Of a DNA stretch of 12,809 nucleotides, positions 6,541 through 12,305 are shown one piece after another. A program made the translations under genes and the position numbers. The notes under the pieces were generated by a model. It saw only the letters and a program-made list of their open reading frames with translations. It did not search any database and was not told where the DNA came from. Every line of letters starts with the position of its first letter. The stretch's first letter is position 1. Source of the stretch: an uncultured Eubacteriales bacterium (GTDB lineage: Bacteria; Bacillota; Clostridia; Oscillospirales; Oscillospiraceae); NCBI GenBank assembly GCA_900554275.1, contig USGS01000044.1, positions 1-12,809 on the forward strand. Direction: 5' to 3'.

Positions 6541-6569
6541 ATTATAAATGTAAAATGTGAAAAAGTAAA
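6541..6569 (-). promoter_or_regulatory. sigma-A promoter for the oppA-like gene
   Basis: On the minus strand TTTACT (6564-6569) and TATAAT (6541-6546) are 17 bp apart. The -35 hexamer lies in the T-rich tract of the asd terminator, so one sequence serves both elements. Confidence 0.7.
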
Positions 6570-6595
6570 GCGGGACGGGGATTTCCCCGTCCCGC
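6561..6595 (-). terminator. terminator of the lysC-asd unit
   Basis: A perfect 11-bp stem (6570-6580 with 6585-6595, arm GCGGGACGGGG on the plus strand, 4-nt loop) is followed on the minus strand by TTTACTTTTT. It begins 19 nt past the asd stop. Confidence 0.85.
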
Positions 6596-6614
6596 CTCGT
6601 ATCATGTCACGTTT

Positions 6615-7616
6615 TCACTCCACCAGCAGCTGGGCGATCTGCACGGCGTTGGTGGCGGCGCCCTTACGCACCTGGTCGCCGCAGCACCAGATGTTCAGGC
6701 CGTTGTCGGAGGTCAGGTCGTCCCGGATGCGGCCCACGAACACCAGGTCCTGATCGCTGGTCTCCAGGGGCATGGGGTAGCGCTTGTTGGCCAGGTCGTC
6801 CACCAGTTTGCAGCCGGGGGCGGCGGCGATGAGCTCCCGCGCCCGCTCCACGCTGATCTTCTCCTTCGTCCGCACCACGATGGAGACGCTGTGGCTGCGG
6901 ACCACCGGCACGCGGACGCAGGTGCAGCTGACCCTCAGCTCCGGCAGGTGCATGATCTTGCGGCCCTCGTTCTGCATCTTCATCTCCTCGGAGGTGTAGC
7001 CCTCGAAGGCCTCGCCGCCGATCTGCGGGATGACGTTATAGGCGATCTGATACTGGAACACCTGGGGAGCGACGCTCTTGCCCTCACGCAGCAGCTCCAC
7101 CTCCTCCATCAGCTCCTTCGGGCCGCCTGCGCCCGCGCCGGACACGGCCTGATAGCTGGAGGCCACGATGCTCTCGATGGGGCTGTCGTGGTTCAGGGCG
7201 TTGATGGCCACCAGGGAGACAATGGTGGTGCAGTTGGGGTTGGAGATGATGCCCTTGTGCTTTTTGGCATCCTCCGGGTTGATCTCAGGGATGACCAGCG
7301 GCACGTCCGGGTCAAGGCGGAAGGCGCTGGAGTTGTCCACGAACACCGCGCCAGCCTTGACGATGGCGGGGGCGAAGCGCTTGGCGATGTCGTTCTCCGC
7401 CGCGCCCAGGACGATGTCCATGCCCTGAAACGCCTCATCACAGGCCAGCTCCACGGCGATGTCCTGACCGTTCCAGGACAGTACCTGACCCACGGAGCGC
7501 TCCGAGGCCAGCAGGTGCAGCTCGCTGACGGGGAAATCCCGCTCCGCCAGCACCTTCATCATTTCACGGCCTACCGCGCCGGTAGCGCCCAGAATGGCAA
7601 CCTTATATTTCTTCAT
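6615..7616 (-). CDS. asd: aspartate-semialdehyde dehydrogenase
   Basis: The 333-residue product is a full-length ASADH. It reduces aspartyl-4-phosphate to aspartate 4-semialdehyde with NADPH, the branch-point step for lysine/diaminopimelate, threonine and methionine. The N-terminal Rossmann motif GATGAVG is at 10-16, the catalytic-cysteine motif SNPNCTT is at 125-131 with Cys129, VSGAGAGG is at 158-165, and the active-site RVPVVRSH has Arg235 and the general-base His242. The C-terminal NIWCCGDQVRKGAATNAVQIAQLL is characteristic. It follows lysC by 19 nt on the same strand, and its ribosome site (AAGGAGGAG) starts just after the lysC stop, so the two are surely co-transcribed. A terminator follows. 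Confidence 0.97.
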   Translation of the reverse strand: MKKYKVAILGATGAVGREMMKVLAERDFPVSELHLLASERSVGQVLSWNGQDIAVELACDEAFQGMDIVLGAAENDIAKRFAPAIVKAGAVFVDNSSAFRLDPDVPLVIPEINPEDAKKHKGIISNPNCTTIVSLVAINALNHDSPIESIVASSYQAVSGAGAGGPKELMEEVELLREGKSVAPQVFQYQIAYNVIPQIGGEAFEGYTSEEMKMQNEGRKIMHLPELRVSCTCVRVPVVRSHSVSIVVRTKEKISVERARELIAAAPGCKLVDDLANKRYPMPLETSDQDLVFVGRIRDDLTSDNGLNIWCCGDQVRKGAATNAVQIAQLLVE

Positions 7617-7635
7617 GGTAATGACTCCTCCTTTT

Positions 7636-8958
7636 TTATTTCACAAAGCTGTCATACAGAACGCGGATGGCCTTCTCAAAGTCAGGGCCGTCCACGCCGA
7701 CGATGATGTTCAGCTCCTCCGGGCCCTGGGTGATCATGCGGATGTTGATGCCGTTTTCGCCCAGCTTGCCGAAGATCTTGCCGGATGAGCCGGGCTTGAA
7801 GGCCATCTTACGGCCGACGGCGGCCACCACGGCCATGCTGTCGCTGATGTGCAGGCTGTCGGGCTTGATCTCCTTTTCCAGGTCACCCATGGCCTGATAG
7901 ATGTACGGGGCGGACTTGCCCGTCTCCACCACCAGGGAGACGCTGTCGATGCCGGAGGGGATGTATTCCACATTGATATTGTAGCGCTCCAGCACCTCGA
8001 GAATGCGGCGGATGACGCCCAGCTCGGAGGACATTCCGTTCTTGGTCAGGGTGATGACGGAGAAGCCTTTCTTGCCGGCGATGCCGGTGATCATGCTGCC
8101 GCTCTCCATGTCGGCCTGAGACTCGTCGAAGCGCTCCCGGATCATGGTGCCGGGGTGGTCGGGCTGGTTGGTGTTGCGGATGTTCAGGGGGATGTTCTTC
8201 TCCCGCACCGGGGACACCGTGCCCTCGTGGAGCACCTGCGCGCCGATGTAGCTCAGCTCGCGGAGCTCGGCGTAGGTGATGCGCTCAATGGGCCGGGGGT
8301 CTTTCACGATCTTGGGGTCGGCCATGAGGAAGCCGGACACGTCCGTCCAGTTCTCGTAGACATCGGCATCCAGCGCCGCCGCCGCCAGAGCGCCAGTGAT
8401 GTCGCTGCCGCCACGGGAGAAGGTGTGGATGCTGCCGTCGGGCATGACGCCGTAGAAGCCGGGGATGACCACCCTGCGGCCGGAGGCCGCGCGGCGGAGG
8501 TTCTCGTAGCTCTGGTCCTGATCCACTGTGCCGTCCAGCCGGAACTTCAGCCACAGGGTGCTGTCCAGAAAGTCAAAGCCCAGGTAGTCGGCCATGAGCC
8601 GGGCGGCAAAATACTCGCCCCGTGACACCAGCTCATCGGCGCTGATGCCCTTTTCCATTTTGGCGCGGAGCGCGTCGAACTCCTGCTCCAGCGGAGTGGA
8701 CAGGTGCAGGGCGTCCCGTATCTCCAAATACCGGCTGCGGACCATATCGAACACGCCGTCGCAGCTGACGCCGTATTGCAGGTGGGCGTGGCACAGGTAC
8801 AGCAGGTCGGTGATCTTATGGTCGTTCTTGAACCGCTTGCCGGCAGCGCTGACCACCACCACCCGGCGGCTGGGATCGGCCTCTACGATGGAGCGCACCT
8901 TGGCGAACTGGGTCTCGTCCGCCATGGACGAACCGCCGAATTTCAACACTTTCAACAT
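7636..8958 (-). CDS. lysC: aspartate kinase
   Basis: The 440-residue monofunctional aspartokinase phosphorylates aspartate to start the aspartate amino-acid family. The kinase domain begins with KFGGSS at 6-11 and contains SRGGSDITG and TDVSGFLMADPKIV for nucleotide and substrate binding. Two ACT-type regulatory segments make up the C-terminal third (from about SMITGIAGKKGFSVI), ending in NIRMITQGPEELNIIVGV, so feedback control by lysine or threonine is expected. MLKVLKFGGSS is taken as the start because it has an AGAGGCG site at proper spacing; a further upstream in-frame start would run into the promoter region. It precedes asd and is divergent from thrC across 161 bp. I could not find a convincing promoter, lysine riboswitch or T-box in that gap. 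Confidence 0.96.
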   Translation of the reverse strand: MLKVLKFGGSSMADETQFAKVRSIVEADPSRRVVVVSAAGKRFKNDHKITDLLYLCHAHLQYGVSCDGVFDMVRSRYLEIRDALHLSTPLEQEFDALRAKMEKGISADELVSRGEYFAARLMADYLGFDFLDSTLWLKFRLDGTVDQDQSYENLRRAASGRRVVIPGFYGVMPDGSIHTFSRGGSDITGALAAAALDADVYENWTDVSGFLMADPKIVKDPRPIERITYAELRELSYIGAQVLHEGTVSPVREKNIPLNIRNTNQPDHPGTMIRERFDESQADMESGSMITGIAGKKGFSVITLTKNGMSSELGVIRRILEVLERYNINVEYIPSGIDSVSLVVETGKSAPYIYQAMGDLEKEIKPDSLHISDSMAVVAAVGRKMAFKPGSSGKIFGKLGENGINIRMITQGPEELNIIVGVDGPDFEKAIRVLYDSFVK

Positions 8959-9008
8959 ATCATTCGCCTCTTTCGCTGTTATTTTCCGTGAGGGCTTTTC
9001 TTCGCGGC

Positions 9009-9029
9009 GACAAAAAATTTCTTTTTGTC
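9009..9029. promoter_or_regulatory. inverted repeat in the lysC-thrC divergent region
   Basis: GACAAAAA (9009-9016) and TTTTTGTC (9022-9029) form a perfect 8-bp inverted repeat with a 5-bp spacer. It lies midway between two divergent starts, 17 bp upstream of the thrC -35. It may be an operator, or a hairpin in the lysC 5' leader. Its regulator is unknown. Confidence 0.4.
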
Positions 9030-9045
9030 TACGAGAGAAAAACAC

Positions 9046-9074
9046 TTGCTTTTTTGTTGGAGACAGTGTATCAT
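9046..9074 (+). promoter_or_regulatory. sigma-A promoter for thrC-thrH
   Basis: TTGCTT (9046-9051) and TATCAT (9069-9074) are 17 bp apart. The predicted start near 9081 gives a 39-nt leader with GGAGGT at 9107-9112, seven nt before the thrC ATG. Confidence 0.65.
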
Positions 9075-9119
9075 AGGCCCATCACAAATGCAAGAGTAAA
9101 TTTTTCGGAGGTGTTCCTC

Positions 9120-10568
9120 ATGAACTATCACAGCACGCGAAACGAGCAGCTCACCGCCTCCTCCACCCACGCGGTGCTGCAGGGCATCGCTCCGGACGGC
9201 GGCCTGTATATCTGCGACCCGGCCAGGCTGGGCTTCGACTGGCGGGCCGCTTTGGAAAAGCCCACACTGGACATGGCGGCGGACATCCTCCACGCCCTGC
9301 TGCCGGACTTTGACGATATGCCCGCGCTGGTGCGGGCCAGCTATAAGGACAAGTTCCCCACCTCGGATCTGACACCCCTGACGCCGGTGGCGGACAAGTA
9401 TGTGCTGGAGCTGTATCACGGGCCCACCTCCGCGTTCAAGGACGTGGCGCTGTCGGTGCTGCCCCATCTCATCGGCGCAGCGGCCAGGGCGGAGGGCATG
9501 AAGGGTGATGTGGTGATCCTGACCGCCACCTCCGGCGACACCGGCAAGGCGGCTATGGAGGGCTTCCACGACGTGCCGGGGACGCGGATCATCGTATTCT
9601 ATCCCTACGGCGGCGTGTCCGCCGTGCAGCAGGCACAGATGGCCACCCAGACCGGCGGCAACGTGAAGGTATGCGCCGTGCGGGGCAACTTTGACGACGC
9701 GCAGACCGGCGTGAAGGCCATTTTTGCCGACTGCCAGGGCAGGGATCTCCACGGGGCGATGCTGTCCAGCGCCAACTCCATCAACATCGGCCGGCTCGCG
9801 CCCCAGGTGGTGTACTACTTCCGGGCCTACGGCGATTTGGTGAGGGCAGGCCACATCCAGCTGGGCGACAAGGTGGACTTCACCGTGCCCACCGGCAACT
9901 TCGGCGACATCCTGGCGGGCTGGTTCGCCAAGTGCATGGGGCTGCCTGTGGGGCGGCTGGTGTGCGCCAGCAACGCCAACGACGTGCTGACGGAGTTCCT
10001 GCGGACGGGACGCTATGACCGGCGCAGGCCGTTCTACAAGACCACGTCGCCGTCTATGGACATTCTGGTGTCCAGCAACCTGGAGCGGCTGCTGTATCTG
10101 CTCAGCGGCGACGCGGCGTATGTGGCGTCCCTGATGGCACAGCTCAGTGAGCAGGGCTGGTATCAGGTCAGTGACGAGCTGCTGGCCAAGCTGCAGGAGA
10201 GCTTCGGCTGCGGCTGCTGCGACGATGCGGGCGCGGCCAGGGTCATCGGCGAGCTGTGGCGGCAGGAGAAGTATCTGTGCGATCCTCACACCGCCGTGGC
10301 GTGGGCCGTGGCGCAGGGGCAGACCGGCGATGCGCCCATGGTGGTGCTGTCCACCGCGTCGCCCTATAAGTTCCCCGCCGCCGTGCTGGCGGCGCTGGGC
10401 GAGGACACCGGCGACGATGAGTTTGCCATGATGGAGAAGCTGCACGACATCACCGGCGCGGCTATCCCCGCCAACCTGCGGGGGCTGGAGGGCCGGCCTG
10501 TGCTGCACAAGGACGTGATCGACAAGACCGCCATGGAGGAGTATGTTCTGACGGAGGTTCTGAAATAA
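9120..10568 (+). CDS. thrC: threonine synthase
   Basis: The 482-residue product is a fold-type II PLP enzyme that converts O-phospho-L-homoserine and water to threonine and phosphate. The N-terminal lid MNYHSTRN begins the protein, the PLP lysine is Lys107 in HGPTSAFKDVAL, and the phosphate-cradle motifs TATSGDTGKAA and PTGNFGDILAG are both present. SSANSINIGRLAPQ and the C-terminal region (PHTAVAW, STASPYKFP) fit the long fungal/E. coli-like class of about 430-500 residues. ATG at 9120 was chosen because GGAGGT precedes it by 7 nt; an in-frame upstream extension runs through the promoter. thrH follows by 21 nt on the same strand, and lysC is divergent, so the locus clusters the first and last steps of threonine synthesis. 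Confidence 0.96.
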   Translation: MNYHSTRNEQLTASSTHAVLQGIAPDGGLYICDPARLGFDWRAALEKPTLDMAADILHALLPDFDDMPALVRASYKDKFPTSDLTPLTPVADKYVLELYHGPTSAFKDVALSVLPHLIGAAARAEGMKGDVVILTATSGDTGKAAMEGFHDVPGTRIIVFYPYGGVSAVQQAQMATQTGGNVKVCAVRGNFDDAQTGVKAIFADCQGRDLHGAMLSSANSINIGRLAPQVVYYFRAYGDLVRAGHIQLGDKVDFTVPTGNFGDILAGWFAKCMGLPVGRLVCASNANDVLTEFLRTGRYDRRRPFYKTTSPSMDILVSSNLERLLYLLSGDAAYVASLMAQLSEQGWYQVSDELLAKLQESFGCGCCDDAGAARVIGELWRQEKYLCDPHTAVAWAVAQGQTGDAPMVVLSTASPYKFPAAVLAALGEDTGDDEFAMMEKLHDITGAAIPANLRGLEGRPVLHKDVIDKTAMEEYVLTEVLK

Positions 10569-10589
10569 AAAAGAAATGAGGTAAGTATC

Positions 10590-11189
10590 ATGAAGATCGT
10601 ATGTTTGGATATGGAGGGCGTTCTGACCCCCGAGATATGGATCGCGTTTGCCGATGAGATCGGCATTCCCGAGCTGCGCCGCACCACCCGTGACGAGCCG
10701 GACTATGACAAGCTGATGCGCTGGCGCATCGACCTGCTGCGCAGCAGGGGCATCAAGCTGTCCCAGATCCAGGACACCATCGCCCGCATCGACCTGCTGC
10801 CCGGCGCGAAGGAGTTTCTGGACGAGCTGCGGAGCATGACCCAGGTGCTGATCCTCAGCGACACCTTCGACCAGTTCGCCATGCCGCTGATGAAAAAGCT
10901 GGGGTATCCCACGCTGCTGTGCAACACCCTGAAGATCGACGCGGAGGGGTATATCACCCGGCACGTCATGCGCTGCGAGCACTCGAAGCTGACCACGGTG
11001 AAGGCGCTGCAGTCCATCGGCTACACCACCATCGCCAGCGGAGACAGCTATAACGACCTGGATATGCTGCTGTACAGCAAGGCGGGCTTCCTGTTCCGCG
11101 GGCCGGAGAGGATCAAGCAGGATTACCCCCAGATCAAGTGCTGCGAGGAATACGGCGAGCTGCTGTCCCTCATCCGGGCGGAGCTGTAA
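10590..11189 (+). CDS. thrH: ThrH-type phosphoserine phosphatase/homoserine phosphotransferase
   Basis: The 199-residue HAD-superfamily protein closely follows the ThrH pattern. Motif I CLDMEGVLTPEIW has nucleophile Asp7 and Glu9 where most HAD phosphatases have Asp. RTTRDEPDYDKLM is at 31-43, motif II LILSDTF has Ser90, Lys133 is the motif III lysine, and motif IV GDSYNDLDML is at 151-160. In Pseudomonas aeruginosa, ThrH dephosphorylates phosphoserine and can transfer the phosphate to homoserine, giving the substrate of ThrC (family knowledge). Its position 21 nt after thrC, with its own TGAGGT site, and the absence of thrB beside it suggest that it fills the ThrB role or links serine and threonine synthesis (inference). 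A terminator follows at once. Confidence 0.93.
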   Translation: MKIVCLDMEGVLTPEIWIAFADEIGIPELRRTTRDEPDYDKLMRWRIDLLRSRGIKLSQIQDTIARIDLLPGAKEFLDELRSMTQVLILSDTFDQFAMPLMKKLGYPTLLCNTLKIDAEGYITRHVMRCEHSKLTTVKALQSIGYTTIASGDSYNDLDMLLYSKAGFLFRGPERIKQDYPQIKCCEEYGELLSLIRAEL

Positions 11190-11200
11190 AAAAAGACGCG

Positions 11201-11240
11201 CGCCGCGGGGGCGATCCGCCCCCCGCGGCGTGATTTTTTT
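11201..11240 (+). terminator. terminator of thrC-thrH
   Basis: A GC-rich 11-bp perfect stem (11201-11211 with 11220-11230, arm CGCCGCGGGGG, 8-nt loop) is followed by TGA and T7. It begins 12 nt after the thrH stop. Confidence 0.92.
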
Positions 11241-11242
11241 GC

Positions 11243-11271
11243 TTGCAATCCGCGGTATCTTACGCTATAAT
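11243..11271 (+). promoter_or_regulatory. promoter of the tRNA-Leu gene
   Basis: TTGCAA (11243-11248) and TATAAT (11266-11271) are separated by 17 bp. The -10 ends 15 nt before the mature tRNA 5' end. Confidence 0.8.
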
Positions 11272-11286
11272 AAGCGGGTAATACCT

Positions 11287-11373
11287 GCCGGTGTGATGGA
11301 ATTGGTAGACGTAGTGGACTCAAAATCCACCGCTGGCGACAGCGTACCGGTTCGAGTCCGGTCACCGGCACCA
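11287..11373 (+). tRNA. tRNA-Leu (anticodon CAA)
   Basis: The 87-nt sequence folds as a class II tRNA. The acceptor stem pairs GCCGGTG (11287-11293) with CACCGGC (11363-11369), followed by discriminator A and encoded CCA (11371-11373). The D arm contains TGGTAGAC. The anticodon stem GTGGA/TCCAC encloses loop CTCAAAA, giving anticodon CAA (11321-11323) for UUG. A variable-arm hairpin GCTGGCGACAGC follows, then a T arm with GGTTCGAGTCC. The long variable arm and A discriminator fit leucine. It has its own promoter and terminator. tRNA genes are common integration sites, and mobile-type genes start just downstream. Confidence 0.97.
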
Positions 11374-11434
11374 AACAAATATAATCCGAACCAAATCTTC
11401 TTAATCGGAGACGGGTTCGGATTATTTGTTTTCT
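11374..11434 (+). terminator. terminator after tRNA-Leu
   Basis: A long inverted repeat starts next to the CCA end: 11374-11392 (AACAAATATAATCCGAACC) pairs with 11414-11430 (GGTTCGGATTATTTGTT) with a small bulge and a 21-nt loop. A T-rich run follows (TTTGTTTTCTT). Confidence 0.75.
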
Positions 11435-11439
11435 TCGAG

Positions 11440-11556
11440 AAATTCGAGGATACGCATTTCAGAAACGGCGTGGTAAAGCGTCCCGAATCCAAGCCCAGAG
11501 GGCCGAGAAAACCAAAGCTGGTAAAGGATAAGGAGGACAATTATGAAAACCATTAA
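11440..11556 (+). pseudogene. possible 3' remnant of a basic, proline-rich protein gene
   Basis: An open frame with protein-like composition reads EKFEDTHFRNGVVKRPESK and then PRGPRKPKLVKDKEDNYENH. It ends at 11556, overlapping the start of the next gene by 14 nt, as coupled genes do. No start is possible on the left because the frame runs into the tRNA and its terminator, so if it is coding it is 5'-truncated. I do not recognise the protein. It may simply be non-coding leader. Confidence 0.22.
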
Positions 11557-11791
11557 AAGCTGTGAATTCAACATGGACACTGGCTGTGTAGAGCTGCGGT
11601 TTCAGGACGGCAGCATGATCTCCATCGACTGCACCGCCGTGGAGAACGAGGTGGCGGACAACCGCTTCCAGCGGTCAGAGCTGGACTATCTCATCTACAA
11701 CGACCCGCTGGCTTATGCCGATCTCATTTTGAACGGAGATGTCGAAGCATACCTGAACGCCGTCACGGAGTACAAGCCCTATGAAAACTGA
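11543..11791 (+). CDS. small DUF6061-like protein, mobile-element-associated type
   Basis: The 82-residue acidic protein starts at ATG 11543 with AGGAGG (11531-11536) 6 nt upstream. It reads as a beta-hairpin part (KSCEFNMDTGCVELRF and DGSMISID) followed by a helical part with the pattern VADNRFQRSELDYLIYNDP and AYADLILNGDVEAYL. This resembles small proteins annotated DUF6061, which in my recollection occur in clostridial integrative elements; the function is unknown. It has no signal peptide or membrane segment. It lies about 170 nt past tRNA-Leu and converges with the 64-residue gene on the other strand. Confidence 0.78.
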   Translation: MKTIKSCEFNMDTGCVELRFQDGSMISIDCTAVENEVADNRFQRSELDYLIYNDPLAYADLILNGDVEAYLNAVTEYKPYEN

Positions 11792-11801
11792 ACAAACGCA
11801 C

Positions 11802-11831
11802 AAAGGGGGATGGCGGTCTGCCATCCCCTTT
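11802..11831. terminator. terminator-like hairpin between convergent small genes
   Basis: AAAGGGGGATGGC (11802-11814) pairs with GCCATCCCCTTT (11820-11831) with one bulged G. It starts 10 nt after the DUF6061-like stop and lies downstream of the converging 64-residue gene. The T-runs are short, so efficiency is uncertain. Confidence 0.6.
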
Positions 11832-11882
11832 GCCATGCTGTTTTAGGAGTATATATCCCTTGGATTTGTCTTATATCTATCG

Positions 11883-12077
11883 TCAGGCGACGTTCTCGCC
11901 GTTTCTGTCCCTGTCCGTTTTTGCCCCGTCCCGCGCCGCCTGCCATTCGGCAAATTCCCGCTGCCCTTCCTCACTCTCGTAAAAGGCAAGAATATCCGGC
12001 AGCAGAATTCGGGCAATGTTCTCGATCTCATGCTGCGGGATGCCGCTGTTGTTGGTGAGCTTTTTCCGCCTGCTCAA
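11883..12077 (-). CDS. 64-residue hypothetical protein with TTG start
   Basis: The start is a TTG at 12075-12077 with a very strong AGGAGGTG site (12082-12089). The frame extends upstream to an ATG at 12179, but that start has a poor site and adds an atypical arginine-rich stretch. The product is (M)SRRKKLTNNSGIPQHEIE followed by NIARILLPDILAFYESEEGQ, with a hydrophilic charged tail ending in DRNGENVA. It has a basic N-terminus, one amphipathic helix region and no membrane segment. Similar short proteins sit near mobilisation genes in clostridial conjugative elements in my recollection, but I cannot assign a function. It is the only gene I can see served by the strong promoter at 12277-12305, through a leader of about 190 nt. 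Confidence 0.65.
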   Translation of the reverse strand: MSRRKKLTNNSGIPQHEIENIARILLPDILAFYESEEGQREFAEWQAARDGAKTDRDRNGENVA

Positions 12078-12276
12078 GTTGCACCTCCTAAAAAGTATTT
12101 TGCCGCAGCTTTCTCCTGCGCGGCGGAGGAATGGCGTCTTGAGCGTCTTTTGCCGTCTGTGCTTCTTTTCCCTTCGCATCCTTCCCTTCTTATCCGAAAT
12201 TGAAAATGCAGCCGCCTGTCAAGCCTTTCAGCCCGTCTGCGTCTGCATGGTGTCCTGTGTCTGAAATTGTGCTTTT
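12078..12276 (-). other. long 5' leader of the 64-residue gene
   Basis: From the predicted start near 12270 to the TTG, the leader carries a tiny open frame, ATG CAG ACG CAG ACG GGC then TGA (MQTQTG, 12226-12246). Near its 3' end it holds a possible stem GCCGC/GCGGC just before the ribosome site. A second frame of 33 codons ending at TAG 12088-12090 (tail AIPPPRRRKLRQNTF) stops 10 nt before the TTG codon and could be the tail of a lost upstream gene. A regulated leader is possible but unproven. Confidence 0.3.
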
Positions 12277-12305
12277 ATTATAGCAGCGATGGGGCTGCAC
12301 GTCAA
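12277..12305 (-). promoter_or_regulatory. strong sigma-A promoter
   Basis: On the minus strand TTGACG (12300-12305) and a perfect TATAAT (12277-12282) are separated by 17 bp. It drives leftward transcription toward the 64-residue gene. Confidence 0.8.

Noticed and set aside
5774..6547. A 257-codon plus-strand open frame opposite the oppA-like gene
   Set aside because: It is a Gly/Val/Ala/His-rich shadow frame without a ribosome site; the opposite strand has a complete lipoprotein with all its signals.
8959..9119. Possible lysine riboswitch or T-box upstream of lysC
   Set aside because: The gap is only 161 bp and shared with the thrC promoter; I could not find the conserved riboswitch core or a T-box sequence followed by a terminator.
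8988..9119. N-terminal extension of thrC by 44 codons
   Set aside because: It runs through the promoter and ribosome site; MNYHSTRN at 9120 is the normal beginning of threonine synthases.
8979..10982. A 667-codon open frame on the minus strand opposite thrC and thrH
   Set aside because: It is antisense to two well-supported enzymes, is dominated by His, Gln, Gly, Val and Arg as reverse frames of GC-rich genes are, and has no ribosome site or recognisable domain.
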